DNA of 64,000 nt from Emcibacter sp. SYSU 3D8 (GTDB lineage Bacteria > Pseudomonadota > Alphaproteobacteria > SMXS01), in contig NZ_JBBYXK010000003.1 of assembly GCF_039655875.1 (NCBI RefSeq), positions 62,001-126,000 on the forward strand, given 5' to 3'. This document shows, one piece after another, positions 35,459-43,612 of the stretch. Positions within the stretch are counted from its first letter, which is position 1, and each line of letters starts with the position of its first letter. The notes under the pieces are model-generated. The model was not told where the DNA came from. It saw only the letters and a program-made list of their open reading frames with translations, and made no database searches. The translations under genes were made by a program, and so were the position numbers.

Positions 35459-36208
35459 ATGCTACTCGAGAACAAGATTGCCATCGTCACCGGCGGCGGC
35501 AGCGGCATCGGCAAGTCTGCGGCGCTCGTCATGGCCCGCGAAGGCGCGACCATCGTCATCGGCAACCGCTCGGCCGAACAGGGCGAGGAAACGTGCCAGG
35601 AGATCGCCAAGGCCGGCGGGAAGGCCATCTTTCACCGCACCGACTGCTCGAAGCCAGAGGATTGCGAGGCGCTGGTCGCCCGTGCCGAAACGGAATTCGG
35701 CCGCCTCGACCTTGCCTTCAACAATGCCGGCAAGTTCCATGACGTGCTGGCGCCGGTCCACGAGATGCCCATCGACGAGTTCTCCAACGGTATCGACCTG
35801 AATCTCAAGGGCGTCTTCTACTGCATGAAGTACGAGCTGGCCGCCATGCTGCGCGCCGGCGGCGGCGCCGTAGTCAACAACGCCTCGATCTTCGGCATCA
35901 AGGGCATGCCCACGCTCAACTGGTACACGGCGGCCAAGCACGGCATCGTCGGCCTGACCCAGTCGGCGGCGCTGGAATACGCCACGCTCAACATCCGCAT
36001 CAACGCGGTCTGCCCCGGCATGACCAAGACGCCCGCCCTCGATGTCTCGACCGGCGGCAACGACGACGCCTTTGCCGGCATGGTGCCGATGGGACGCATC
36101 GCCCGCTCGGAGGAAATCGGCGAGGGCGTCGCGTGGCTGTTGTCGAGTCGCGCCAGCTACATGACGGGCGCCGCGCTGAACCTGGATGGCGGCATGATCG
36201 CCGCCTGA
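35459..36208 (+). CDS. SDR family oxidoreductase
   Basis: 249 residues, classical FabG/BaiA-like SDR: VTGGGSGIGKSAALVMAREG, NNAGK, catalytic Ser in NNASIFG, YTAAK, MTKTP, and TGAALNLDGGMIAA at the end. A CGGAG ribosome site precedes the ATG. It lies 62 bases after the preceding SDR gene and 24 bases before the EthD-like gene. The two adjacent SDRs are only distantly alike, so they probably catalyse successive steps. Confidence 0.9.
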   Translation: MLLENKIAIVTGGGSGIGKSAALVMAREGATIVIGNRSAEQGEETCQEIAKAGGKAIFHRTDCSKPEDCEALVARAETEFGRLDLAFNNAGKFHDVLAPVHEMPIDEFSNGIDLNLKGVFYCMKYELAAMLRAGGGAVVNNASIFGIKGMPTLNWYTAAKHGIVGLTQSAALEYATLNIRINAVCPGMTKTPALDVSTGGNDDAFAGMVPMGRIARSEEIGEGVAWLLSSRASYMTGAALNLDGGMIAA

Positions 36209-36232
36209 GCCATTCCTGAGGGGAGACGGGAA

Positions 36233-36571
36233 ATGTCGAAAAGCTACAAATTCGTTGTCCTGGCCAATGCTGCCGATGGACAGGATGCCGAGTTCAATGC
36301 CTGGCACAGCAAGACCCATCTTCCCGAAGTGGTGCGCGCCGCCGGCTTCATTCGCGCCGAGCGGATGAAGCTGGTGCCCGGCACCGGCGGGGACGGCGAG
36401 TCCTATCAATATCTGATTGTTTTCGAAGGCAGTGGCGACCAGCCCGTCGATGCATTGCAGCGCCTCGGCGCGGCGGTGGCCGACGGGAAGATCGCCATGT
36501 CCGACAGCCTGGGCGCGCCGCTCTGGTCGGGACTGTTCGAGGAAATACCGGGCGCGTCGTTCGCGGCCTGA
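36233..36571 (+). CDS. EthD-like/dimeric alpha-beta barrel protein
   Basis: 112 residues. SYKFVVLANAADGQDAEFNA, WHSKTHLPEVVRAAGFIRAE and YQYLIVFEGSGD match the small ferredoxin-like barrel of EthD-like and DUF4286-like proteins, with a conserved His in the HLPEV segment. Such proteins often accompany ring oxygenases or act as cyclases and lactone isomerases. It ends the SDR pair group; the outer-membrane receptor gene with its own palindromic promoter follows. Confidence 0.78.
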   Translation: MSKSYKFVVLANAADGQDAEFNAWHSKTHLPEVVRAAGFIRAERMKLVPGTGGDGESYQYLIVFEGSGDQPVDALQRLGAAVADGKIAMSDSLGAPLWSGLFEEIPGASFAA

Positions 36572-36616
36572 GTCCGGTCACGCGCCGGAGACCGCGGCGC
36601 CGTCAATCCAATATCG

Positions 36617-36658
36617 TTGACAGGTGAATTTTATTTTGTTCACCTGATGAACAATAAA
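36617..36658 (+). promoter_or_regulatory. Receptor promoter with TetR-type palindrome
   Basis: TTGACA at 36617-36622; 23 bases downstream is the centre (36645) of a palindrome with arms TTGTTCA / TGAACAA (36636-36654) and AT-rich extensions. The centre TTCACCTGATGAA resembles TTCAACTGTTGAA of the site at 34556. It lies about 20 bases upstream of the receptor start. Confidence 0.72.
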
Positions 36659-36677
36659 GATGTCTGGGGAGGATATC

Positions 36678-39116
36678 ATGTCGATCCGTCACAAGGTTCT
36701 GTCCGCGATCGGCGCCGGTTGCCTGGCGCTATCGCTGGCCCCGGGGGCCGCACTGGCCGCCGAGCCGCAATCCGAGCAGCCCGCGCCATTCGTCCGCAAG
36801 GGCGGCGTGGAAGAAGTTCTGGTCACGGCGCGCAAACAGGAGGAATCGCTCCAGAAGGTGCCGATCGTGGCGACCGTGTTCTCGCCCGAGCAGATCGATC
36901 GCTATGGCCTGGTCAGCCTGGAAAAGCTGGCCACGTCCACGCCGGAACTGATCATCGGCCGCGCGTCGAACGGTGGCGGCGCGCAGCTGACCATGCGCGG
37001 CATCGGCTCGATGCCCACCTCGATCGGCATCGAGCAGTCGGTCGCGGTCGTCATGGACGGTGTCTATTACGGCCAGGGCCGCACCATCAACGAAGCCATG
37101 TTCGATGTGTCGCGGATCGAGGTGCTGAAAGGACCCCAGTCGCTGTTCTTCGGCAAGAACGCGACCGCCGGCGTGATCTCGATCACGTCCGCCGATCCCG
37201 GCGACGAATTCGAGGCCATGGCGCGGATCGGCTTCGAGGCGCGTTCCGAGAACCTGGTGACCGAGGGCTTCGTGTCGGGCCCGCTGTCCGACAAGGTCGG
37301 CGCCCGGCTCGCGGTCCGCGTCGGCGAGATGTTCGGCAGCTACTTCAACAACAGCGGTTTCGACGTGACCAACTACACGTTCGATGCGGCCACGTTCAAT
37401 CTGAACCCGCATCTGTCGCGCAAGCTCGACCGCGGCGCGCCCGGCACCAGCGAACAATTCCTCAGGGGCACCATCAAGTTCACCCCGTCGGACCGGCTGA
37501 CCGCGACGCTGAAGGCCAGCTACATGAATACGGTGGATGAATCGAATGCGTGGAACTACGTGCTCTTCGCCTGCCCGACAGGCACCGCGTCGTTCAATCC
37601 CGACGTGCCCTGCAAGAAGAACTTCGACGTCTATCTGAACTACTTCCCCGAGGACGTGGCCGGCAACATCAAGTACGGCCGCGACGACGGGTCGCCCTTC
37701 AACCGCTACCAGTCCTATTCGGTTTCGGGCACCATCAACTACGAATTCGACAATCTCACCATCACCTCTGTCTCCAACTACCAGCGGAACCGGAACAACT
37801 GGGGCTGCTCGTGCCAGAACCTGTCGACGCCGCTGGCCTTCATCGCCGCCACCGAGCTGTCGATCTGGGAGGCCTTCTCCAACGAGACCCGGCTGCAATC
37901 CACCTTCGACGGGCCGTTCAACTTCATGGTCGGCATGCTGTACCAGGACACCAAGCGCGATCACCGGCAGGCCGCGAATTTCGGCGGCATCGAGGATTCG
38001 AGCCAGCCGATCGAGCGCCGCTATCTGGCCTATGACAAGCCTTCGGTGACCAAGGGCGAGACCATCGCCGGCTTTGCCCAGGCCAAGTGGTACGTGCTGC
38101 CGGATCTCGAGTTGGCTGGCGGCGTTCGCTACACCCACGAAACCAAGAAGAGCTTCCTCAACCAGACCTATGTGAACGTGCTGCTTCAGGGTGTCTTCCC
38201 GGAGAACGCACCGATCTTCGGCGATCAGACGTTCAACGACTGGTCACCGGAAGCCACCATCACCTATAGCGTGACCGACGACGTGTCGGTCTACGGCGCC
38301 TACAAGACGGCCTACAAGTCGGGCGGCTTCTCCAACAGCGCCCTGATCACATCGGCGACCATACCCAGCGACGTGTCGTTCGGACCCGAAAAGGCCAAGG
38401 GGTTCGAGGTCGGATTGAAGACGCTGCTGTTCGACCGTCAGCTGCGGCTCAACGTGGCCGCCTACACCTACAATTACACGAACCTCCAGGTGGACTTCTT
38501 CAACTCCATCACGTTCCAGTTCATTACGACCAATGCGGGTTCGGCGCGGACGAAGGGCGTCGAGATCGAAGCCGAATATGCGCCCGATGCGGTCCCCGGG
38601 CTGACCATGCGGAGCAGCCTCAATTTCAACCGGGCCCGGTTCACCAACTATATCGCGCCCTGCTACGACGGACAGACGCCGGCCGATGGCTGCACGCTCG
38701 TTTTCCAGGGCGGCCCCGGCCAGGATCTCAGCGGCAGCCCGACCGCCGTTGCGCCCAAGGTCACCGCCGCGCTTGGCATCAACTACGAAATGCCGTTCGG
38801 CGCCGACTGGTATCTCGGCATGTCGGTGGATGGCCGGTACAGCTCGAAATATCTCGGGTCCAGCTTCGGCGCGCCGCTGTCGCTGCAACGCGCCTATGCC
38901 AATCTCGATGCCTCCATTCGTCTGCGGAGCAACGACGACCGCTGGGAATTCGCGATCATCGGCCGCAACCTGACCAACCAGTTCTACTTTGGCGGTGTGC
39001 AGGCCAATCCCAGCACCGGCTCGGGAACCGGCACGCCCGCCGGCATCCAGGCCGACCAGCTTGCCCTTGCCTCGCTGCCCCGGACCGTCCAGTTCCAGGT
39101 GACCTGGCGTTATTAG
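36678..39116 (+). CDS. TonB-dependent outer-membrane receptor
   Basis: 812 residues. The signal peptide (SIRHKVLSAIGAGCLALSLA, ending ALAA) is followed by a TonB-box-like VEEVLVTARKQEE, and the plug with SVAVVMDGVYYGQGR and RIEVLKGPQSLFFGKNATAG. The barrel ends RTVQFQVTWRY. This TonB-box/TARK pattern is common in sphingomonad-type receptors for organic substrates, not only siderophores. A GGGGAGG site precedes the start. Its TetR-type palindrome and neighbours suggest it imports the substrate of the Rieske pathway. Confidence 0.93.
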   Translation: MSIRHKVLSAIGAGCLALSLAPGAALAAEPQSEQPAPFVRKGGVEEVLVTARKQEESLQKVPIVATVFSPEQIDRYGLVSLEKLATSTPELIIGRASNGGGAQLTMRGIGSMPTSIGIEQSVAVVMDGVYYGQGRTINEAMFDVSRIEVLKGPQSLFFGKNATAGVISITSADPGDEFEAMARIGFEARSENLVTEGFVSGPLSDKVGARLAVRVGEMFGSYFNNSGFDVTNYTFDAATFNLNPHLSRKLDRGAPGTSEQFLRGTIKFTPSDRLTATLKASYMNTVDESNAWNYVLFACPTGTASFNPDVPCKKNFDVYLNYFPEDVAGNIKYGRDDGSPFNRYQSYSVSGTINYEFDNLTITSVSNYQRNRNNWGCSCQNLSTPLAFIAATELSIWEAFSNETRLQSTFDGPFNFMVGMLYQDTKRDHRQAANFGGIEDSSQPIERRYLAYDKPSVTKGETIAGFAQAKWYVLPDLELAGGVRYTHETKKSFLNQTYVNVLLQGVFPENAPIFGDQTFNDWSPEATITYSVTDDVSVYGAYKTAYKSGGFSNSALITSATIPSDVSFGPEKAKGFEVGLKTLLFDRQLRLNVAAYTYNYTNLQVDFFNSITFQFITTNAGSARTKGVEIEAEYAPDAVPGLTMRSSLNFNRARFTNYIAPCYDGQTPADGCTLVFQGGPGQDLSGSPTAVAPKVTAALGINYEMPFGADWYLGMSVDGRYSSKYLGSSFGAPLSLQRAYANLDASIRLRSNDDRWEFAIIGRNLTNQFYFGGVQANPSTGSGTGTPAGIQADQLALASLPRTVQFQVTWRY

Positions 39117-39226
39117 TATCTGGACCGTGGCGCGGCGCCGATACTGCGTGCAGTGAACCCGGCTACCGGGATTTCGCCGCCGTATCGGCGCCATCGCTCA
39201 CTACGGGGAACCGAAGGAGATTCGAT

Positions 39227-39790
39227 ATGCCATTCGTGAAATCCATGCCTGACGACGCCAGCGCCGTGGATGTCTTCGCCGCGCATCCGGCGATCTACCA
39301 GCCCTGGGTCCAGACGATCAACGCCATCATGCGGGGGCCGTCCAGCCTGAGCCACAAGGAACGCGAGATCATCGCGGTCTACACATCCGGGCTGAATGAA
39401 TGCCAGTATTGCCGCGGCGGGCACGCATTCATCGCCGAGTCGCTCGGGGTGTCGCACGAGACCATCGAGGATCTGCTGGGCGACATCGACCAGGCCCGGG
39501 TGGACGAGCGTCTCAAGCCCGTCCTTCGCTATATTCGCAAACTCACCCTCACGCCCCACCGGATGACCCAGGCCGATGCCGATGCGGTATTCGACGCCGG
39601 GTGGGACGAAAAAGCCTTCCACGACGCAATCGCGGTGTGCTGCCTGTTCAGTTTCATGAACCGGCTCGTCGGCGGGTTCGGCATTCTTCCCGGCCCGCAA
39701 TCGGACTCGCCTGAGGCTGCCGAGGCGGCCCGGACGCTCGACTACAGCGCCATGATCGGCAGCGCCCTGGCGGCCAGGGGGCACGGTTAG
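39227..39790 (+). CDS. Peroxidase-related AhpD-like protein
   Basis: 187 residues, CMD/AhpD fold in the peroxidase-related (uncharacterised) branch. The motif is NECQYCRGGHAF, with CxxC and nearby His, and the C terminus has AVCCLFSFMNRLVGGFG. The start at 39227 gives MPFVKSMPDD. It lies 110 bases after the receptor gene and may protect the pathway from peroxides made by the downstream FMN oxidase; that link is inference. Confidence 0.85.
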   Translation: MPFVKSMPDDASAVDVFAAHPAIYQPWVQTINAIMRGPSSLSHKEREIIAVYTSGLNECQYCRGGHAFIAESLGVSHETIEDLLGDIDQARVDERLKPVLRYIRKLTLTPHRMTQADADAVFDAGWDEKAFHDAIAVCCLFSFMNRLVGGFGILPGPQSDSPEAAEAARTLDYSAMIGSALAARGHG

Positions 39791-39808
39791 CGCCGGCATT
39801 GCCGGCGC
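39790..39808. other. GC-rich hairpin after the AhpD-like gene
   Basis: GCGCCGGC / GCCGGCGC arms, ATT loop, starting in the last base of the AhpD-like stop. No T-tract follows directly, so it is at best a weak terminator or 3' stabiliser. Confidence 0.45.
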
Positions 39809-39873
39809 GTACCGTCCTGTTGAGGTTACCTGGCGGTACTGAGCGACACGACGGTTTTTGCCTGCGATAGTAG

Positions 39874-39905
39874 TGGCCGGCCGGACGCCATGGTCCGGCC
39901 GGCCA
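39874..39905 (+). promoter_or_regulatory. Strong leader hairpin upstream of the FMN oxidase gene
   Basis: Perfect 13-bp arms TGGCCGGCCGGAC / GTCCGGCCGGCCA with loop GCCATG, ending 20 bases before the ATG and just upstream of the GGGGAGG ribosome site. It could be an attenuator, a stability element or a protein-binding site. Confidence 0.6.
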
Positions 39906-39925
39906 TCTGATGTTTGGGGAGGACC

Positions 39926-41059
39926 ATGGACAAGATCGCCACCATCGCGGACCTGCGCGACGAAGCCCGCCGCAAGCTGCCGGCCCCCATCTTCGATTTC
40001 GTCGACGGCGCCGCGTTCAGCGAGGTGACCCTGCGCGCCAACGTGCAGGACTTCGAGAAGATCCGGTTTCGCCAGCGGGTGGTGAAGGATGTGTCTGTCC
40101 GCTCGCTGTCGACCACGATCCTTGGTCAGCCCTGCGCCATGCCGGCGGCCATCTCGCCCACCGGTCTCAGTGGCATGCTGTGGGGCGGCGATGGCGAGAT
40201 CGCGGCCGCCCGCGCGGCGAAGGAATTCGGCATCCCGTTCACCCTGGGCATGATGTCGGTCTCGACCCTGGAAGAAGTGACCAAGGCGGCCGGTCCGGTC
40301 TGGTTCCAGATGTGCATGCTGAAAGACCGCGGCCTGGTGCAGGACTTCGTCGACCGGGCCAAGGCCGCCGGATCGCCGGTGCTGGTCCTCACCGTCACCT
40401 GGGTGGTGTCGGGCCTGCAGAGCCGCATGACGCGCCACGGCGTCGACCTGCCGCCGCCGCTCACCCCCAGCTTCATCGCCAAGTTCGTCACGCGTCCCAT
40501 GTGGGTCTGGCGGGCGCTCAAGGGCAAGCCGGTGGCATTCCACAACTTCACCGGCCGGATGAAGGAAGAGGCGACCATTCCGGCGGTCATCGGCCAGCTG
40601 GATTCCTCGGTCACCTGGAAAGACATCGAGTGGCTGCGGTCGATCTGGCCGGGCAAGCTGGTCATCAAGGGCGTCTGCGACCGCGAGGACGCGCGCCTCG
40701 CCATGGAATCAGGCGCCGACGCCGTCAGCGTCTCCAATCACGGCGGCAACCACCTGGACAGTTCGGCATCCACCATCTCCATGCTGCCCGACGTGGTCGA
40801 AGGGGTCGACGGCCGGGGCGAAGTGCTGCTCGACGGCGGCGTCCGCTCGGGCCAGGACATCCTGAAAGCCATGGCGCTGGGCGCCAAAGGCGTGCTGCTG
40901 GGCCGCGCCCATCTCTACGGCCTCGGCGCCGCCGGCCAGAAGGGCGTGGCCAAGGCGCTCGACATCATCCGCTACGAACTGGATGTGTCGGTGGGCCTCA
41001 CCGGCCTGACCGACGTCAACCAGGCCTCGCCGGAGATTCTGTTCAAGCCTAGAAGCTAA
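39926..41059 (+). CDS. FMN-dependent alpha-hydroxy acid oxidase/dehydrogenase
   Basis: 377 residues, lactate/glycolate oxidase family barrel: PIFDFVDGAAFSEVTLRAN, PAAISPTGLSGMLWGGDGE, and LDGGVRSGQDILKA. The catalytic His is in SNHGGNHLD; the usual substrate-binding Arg after HGG is Asn here, so the carboxylate anchor differs from that of the copy at 16.0 kb. It is preceded by a very stable leader hairpin, with a GGGGAGG site before the ATG. Likely oxidises a hydroxy acid formed in the pathway; acceptor unknown. Confidence 0.87.
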   Translation: MDKIATIADLRDEARRKLPAPIFDFVDGAAFSEVTLRANVQDFEKIRFRQRVVKDVSVRSLSTTILGQPCAMPAAISPTGLSGMLWGGDGEIAAARAAKEFGIPFTLGMMSVSTLEEVTKAAGPVWFQMCMLKDRGLVQDFVDRAKAAGSPVLVLTVTWVVSGLQSRMTRHGVDLPPPLTPSFIAKFVTRPMWVWRALKGKPVAFHNFTGRMKEEATIPAVIGQLDSSVTWKDIEWLRSIWPGKLVIKGVCDREDARLAMESGADAVSVSNHGGNHLDSSASTISMLPDVVEGVDGRGEVLLDGGVRSGQDILKAMALGAKGVLLGRAHLYGLGAAGQKGVAKALDIIRYELDVSVGLTGLTDVNQASPEILFKPRS

Positions 41060-41070
41060 AAACCTCTACC

Positions 41071-41170
41071 CGTCATTGCGAGCGAAGCGCGGCAACCCAG
41101 TCTCTCCGCCGCATAATCGCCGGGCGGAGAGACTGGGTTGCCGCGTCGGCTTCGCCTCCTCGCAATGACG
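41071..41170. repeat. Palindromic dispersed-type repeat (about 100 bp)
   Basis: Long inverted arms: CGTCATTGCGAG...GCGGCAACCCAGTC at 41071-41110 and the complement at 41123-41170, which carries a few extra bases (TCGGCTTCGCCTCC). GTCATTGCGAG-type repeats are widespread in many bacterial genomes. It fills the convergent gap between the FMN oxidase and Rieske copy 2, and could act as a bidirectional terminator. Confidence 0.8.
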
Positions 41171-41214
41171 GCGCTTTAATTTAGAACAGTGTTTCACCAC
41201 TGCCGAAATGACGC

Positions 41215-42591
41215 TCAGCCCTCCAGATACTTGTCCAGCGTCTGGTGCATCAACCTGACCCGCACCTCCTGGTAGTTCAGCAGGGTCTCGCCCTTCTTGC
41301 GCGCCGCATGGAAGCCTTCCTGCTGGGCGCGGAGGTTGTTGGTGTCCTGGTCGTAGACATGGCCGAGGATCGGGTCGAAGCCCGGCACCGTGGTGTAGCT
41401 GTCCGCTTCGCTCAGCCTGAATGGCTCGGCCGGCTCGGGCCTCGGGCCGTTGTCCGGCACCGGGCGCAGGATCAGCAGCTCGAACAGCGTCCGGTTGGGA
41501 TCGTTGCCGATGGGCCTGAAACGGTAGACCATGGGCAGCGACAGCTGCGGGAACAGGATCATGTTGGGAAACACGCCGTATTGCGAGACGTCGATCATCT
41601 CGGTGTCTGTGTAGCGGCTCAGATCGACACCGTAGGTATCGCCCAGACTCTTGCGAAGGACGCGGGCCATGACGATCCGCGCCGTCTCGCCCTCGCCGAC
41701 AATCATGGCGTCGCCCAGGATGGTCCGGTCGCCCACCAGCATGGTGTCGATCAGCTCCTGTTCGGTGGGGCGCGGCTGGATCAGCGGGCTGGGCACGCCG
41801 AAGGCGCAGAAGAAGCGCGAGACGTTGTCGCTGAAAACATCGTACTGGGTGCCCTCGTCGTCGGAGCCGAGCAGCAGCTGCGGATGGGTTTCCTGGGTGT
41901 GGTAGTTCTCGATGAAGGCTTCCTTGCCGGCCTTCCAGTTGCAGTACAGCTCCTTCTCGATGTGCAGTTCCACGAACCGGTCCGCCATGGCGAAATTGGC
42001 GAAATGCTCGGGCAGCGGCGCCAGATAATCGTTCAGCGGCGCGGCATCGGGGTCGAAGTTCACGAACACGAAGCCGCCCCAAAGACCCACGCTGACGCGC
42101 GGCAGGGAAAAGTCCCGCTCCTTCACATGGGGCGCGTCCCAGCCATAGGGAACCCGTTGCAGCTCGCCGTCCAGCGACCAGGTCCAGCCGTGGAACGGAC
42201 AGCGCAACTCGGCCACGCTGCCCATCATGCCGCCCATGGCGAACTTGGTGCCCCGGTGCATGCAGGAATTGATGAAGCCGGACACCGATCCATCGTCCTG
42301 GCGCACCACCAGCGCCGAATGGCGCCCCACCTCGTAGACGTAATAGTCGCCGGGCTCGGGAATGTGTTCCTCGCGGCACGCCCACTGCCAGGTCCGCGTC
42401 CACATGCGCTCCATCTCGCGGTCGAAGAAAGCCTGGCTGGTATAGCGCTCGAACGGGATGTCCTCGTCGCCCAGGAAGCGCGGACTGACCAACTCGAACA
42501 CCGGCGGCACCGGCTTGCCGTCGCGGTGGACCATCTCCTGCGCGGACGGCGTCGCGCGGCCCTTGGTCAGAGTCTTCAGGACGTCGTTCAT
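41215..42591 (-). CDS. Rieske aromatic ring-hydroxylating oxygenase, alpha subunit (copy 2)
   Basis: 458 residues. Rieske ligands are Cys110/His112 (CMHRGTK) and Cys131/His134 (CPFHGW); the mononuclear iron His231 and His236 lie in ENYHTQETH. It shares PFERYTS, WQWACREEHIPE, the GGFVF(V/I)N segment and the C-terminal tail with copy 1, so the two are paralogues, now about 8 kb apart and both on the minus strand. The start at 42591 begins MNDVLKTLTKG. It has its own promoter with tandem TTGCACAA repeats. No reductase is nearby. Confidence 0.93.
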   Translation of the reverse strand: MNDVLKTLTKGRATPSAQEMVHRDGKPVPPVFELVSPRFLGDEDIPFERYTSQAFFDREMERMWTRTWQWACREEHIPEPGDYYVYEVGRHSALVVRQDDGSVSGFINSCMHRGTKFAMGGMMGSVAELRCPFHGWTWSLDGELQRVPYGWDAPHVKERDFSLPRVSVGLWGGFVFVNFDPDAAPLNDYLAPLPEHFANFAMADRFVELHIEKELYCNWKAGKEAFIENYHTQETHPQLLLGSDDEGTQYDVFSDNVSRFFCAFGVPSPLIQPRPTEQELIDTMLVGDRTILGDAMIVGEGETARIVMARVLRKSLGDTYGVDLSRYTDTEMIDVSQYGVFPNMILFPQLSLPMVYRFRPIGNDPNRTLFELLILRPVPDNGPRPEPAEPFRLSEADSYTTVPGFDPILGHVYDQDTNNLRAQQEGFHAARKKGETLLNYQEVRVRLMHQTLDKYLEG

Positions 42592-42618
42592 GGTTGTGCC
42601 TTCCCCGTATTCGGACGC

Positions 42619-42647
42619 AGTATATTTTTTATTGCACAATTGCACAA
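42619..42647 (-). promoter_or_regulatory. Rieske2 promoter with tandem 8-mer
   Basis: On the minus strand -35 TTGTGC (42647-42642), 17-base spacer, -10 TATACT (42624-42619). Overlapping the -35 and spacer are two exact copies of TTGCACAA on the plus strand (42632-42639 and 42640-42647), a likely regulator site unlike the TetR-type palindromes. Confidence 0.7.
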
Positions 42648-42729
42648 TTAAAAGCGATGCTAGGATGACCAACGCGGCGGCATCGGGGAGATGCGAAAGC
42701 GGCGCGCAAACGGGACAGGGGAGACAATC

Positions 42730-43539
42730 ATGGGTCAGCTTGACGGCAAGGCCGCGATCATCATCGGCGCGTCGGACACCGGCAATATGGGGCAGGCCAT
42801 CGCCCGGCGCTACCGCAAGGAAGGCGCCCAGGTGGTCGTCGCCAGCCGCAGGGCCGAGGCATCGGCCGCCTTCGCGGAGGAGATCGGCGGGTTTTCGACG
42901 ACCTGCGATATCACCAGGAAGGACGACCTCTACGCGCTGGCCGAATTCGGCAAGCAGAAGATGGGCAAGGTCGATATCGCGGTCAATTCATCGGGCCTGG
43001 CGCTGGGCGGACCGTTCCTCGACTTCCAGGAGAAGGACCTCGATACCCTGATCGCGCTGCAGTTCAAGGGGGCGTTCTTTTTCCTGCAGGCCATGGTGCA
43101 GGCCATGCTCGATACCGGTGGATCGATCATCCAGCTCAGTTCGGCGGTAGCCCAGCGCTCGACCACCGTCGACGGCGGCTTCGACGCCTATATGGGCACC
43201 AAGGCCGGCATCGATCACGTGGTGCGCGCCGTCGCCAACCAGTTCGGGCGCCGCGGCATCAGGGTCAACACCATCGCCGCCGGACACACCGACACGCCCA
43301 TGCATCACGGCGCCTATGAAGGCGACATCCCGGACTGGATGAAGGCCTGCTTCGCCGACGCAACGCCCATGGGCCGCTACGGCACCTGCGAGGACATTGC
43401 CGCCGCCGCCGTCTGGCTGGCCAGCGACGAGTGCTTCATGACCGGTGACGACCTGCAGGTGAATGGCGGCCTTACCCTGCGCCGGAATCCGCTGAAGGAC
43501 GATCTCGAGCGCTACGAGCGCGAGTGGAAGCCCGCCTAG
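42730..43539 (+). CDS. SDR family oxidoreductase
   Basis: 269 residues. The cofactor loop is IIGASDTGNMGQA, a variant with an insertion, typical of the enoyl-reductase-like or InhA-like SDR branch; yet YMGTK supplies the catalytic Tyr/Lys as in classical SDRs. NSSG replaces NNAG. The C terminus DLQVNGGLTLRRN is followed by a charged extension (about 20 residues). Its start at 42730 follows GGGGAGA. It is divergent from Rieske2 and starts a group with the MBL-fold hydrolase and an ABM protein. Confidence 0.87.
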   Translation: MGQLDGKAAIIIGASDTGNMGQAIARRYRKEGAQVVVASRRAEASAAFAEEIGGFSTTCDITRKDDLYALAEFGKQKMGKVDIAVNSSGLALGGPFLDFQEKDLDTLIALQFKGAFFFLQAMVQAMLDTGGSIIQLSSAVAQRSTTVDGGFDAYMGTKAGIDHVVRAVANQFGRRGIRVNTIAAGHTDTPMHHGAYEGDIPDWMKACFADATPMGRYGTCEDIAAAAVWLASDECFMTGDDLQVNGGLTLRRNPLKDDLERYEREWKPA

Positions 43540-43612
43540 ACGGACAATGCGCATGGACCAAATCCATGCGGTTCGCCGAACCCACGGCCACACCCACCTT
43601 TAGGAGACCCGG

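Noticed and set aside
36729-38138. 469-codon minus-strand frame opposite the receptor
   Set aside because: No signal peptide, no motif; a shadow of the receptor gene.
41066-42403. Minus-strand frame extending the Rieske2 region to 41066
   Set aside because: It uses another frame and reads through the palindromic repeat, giving the usual repeat-derived peptide; not a gene.
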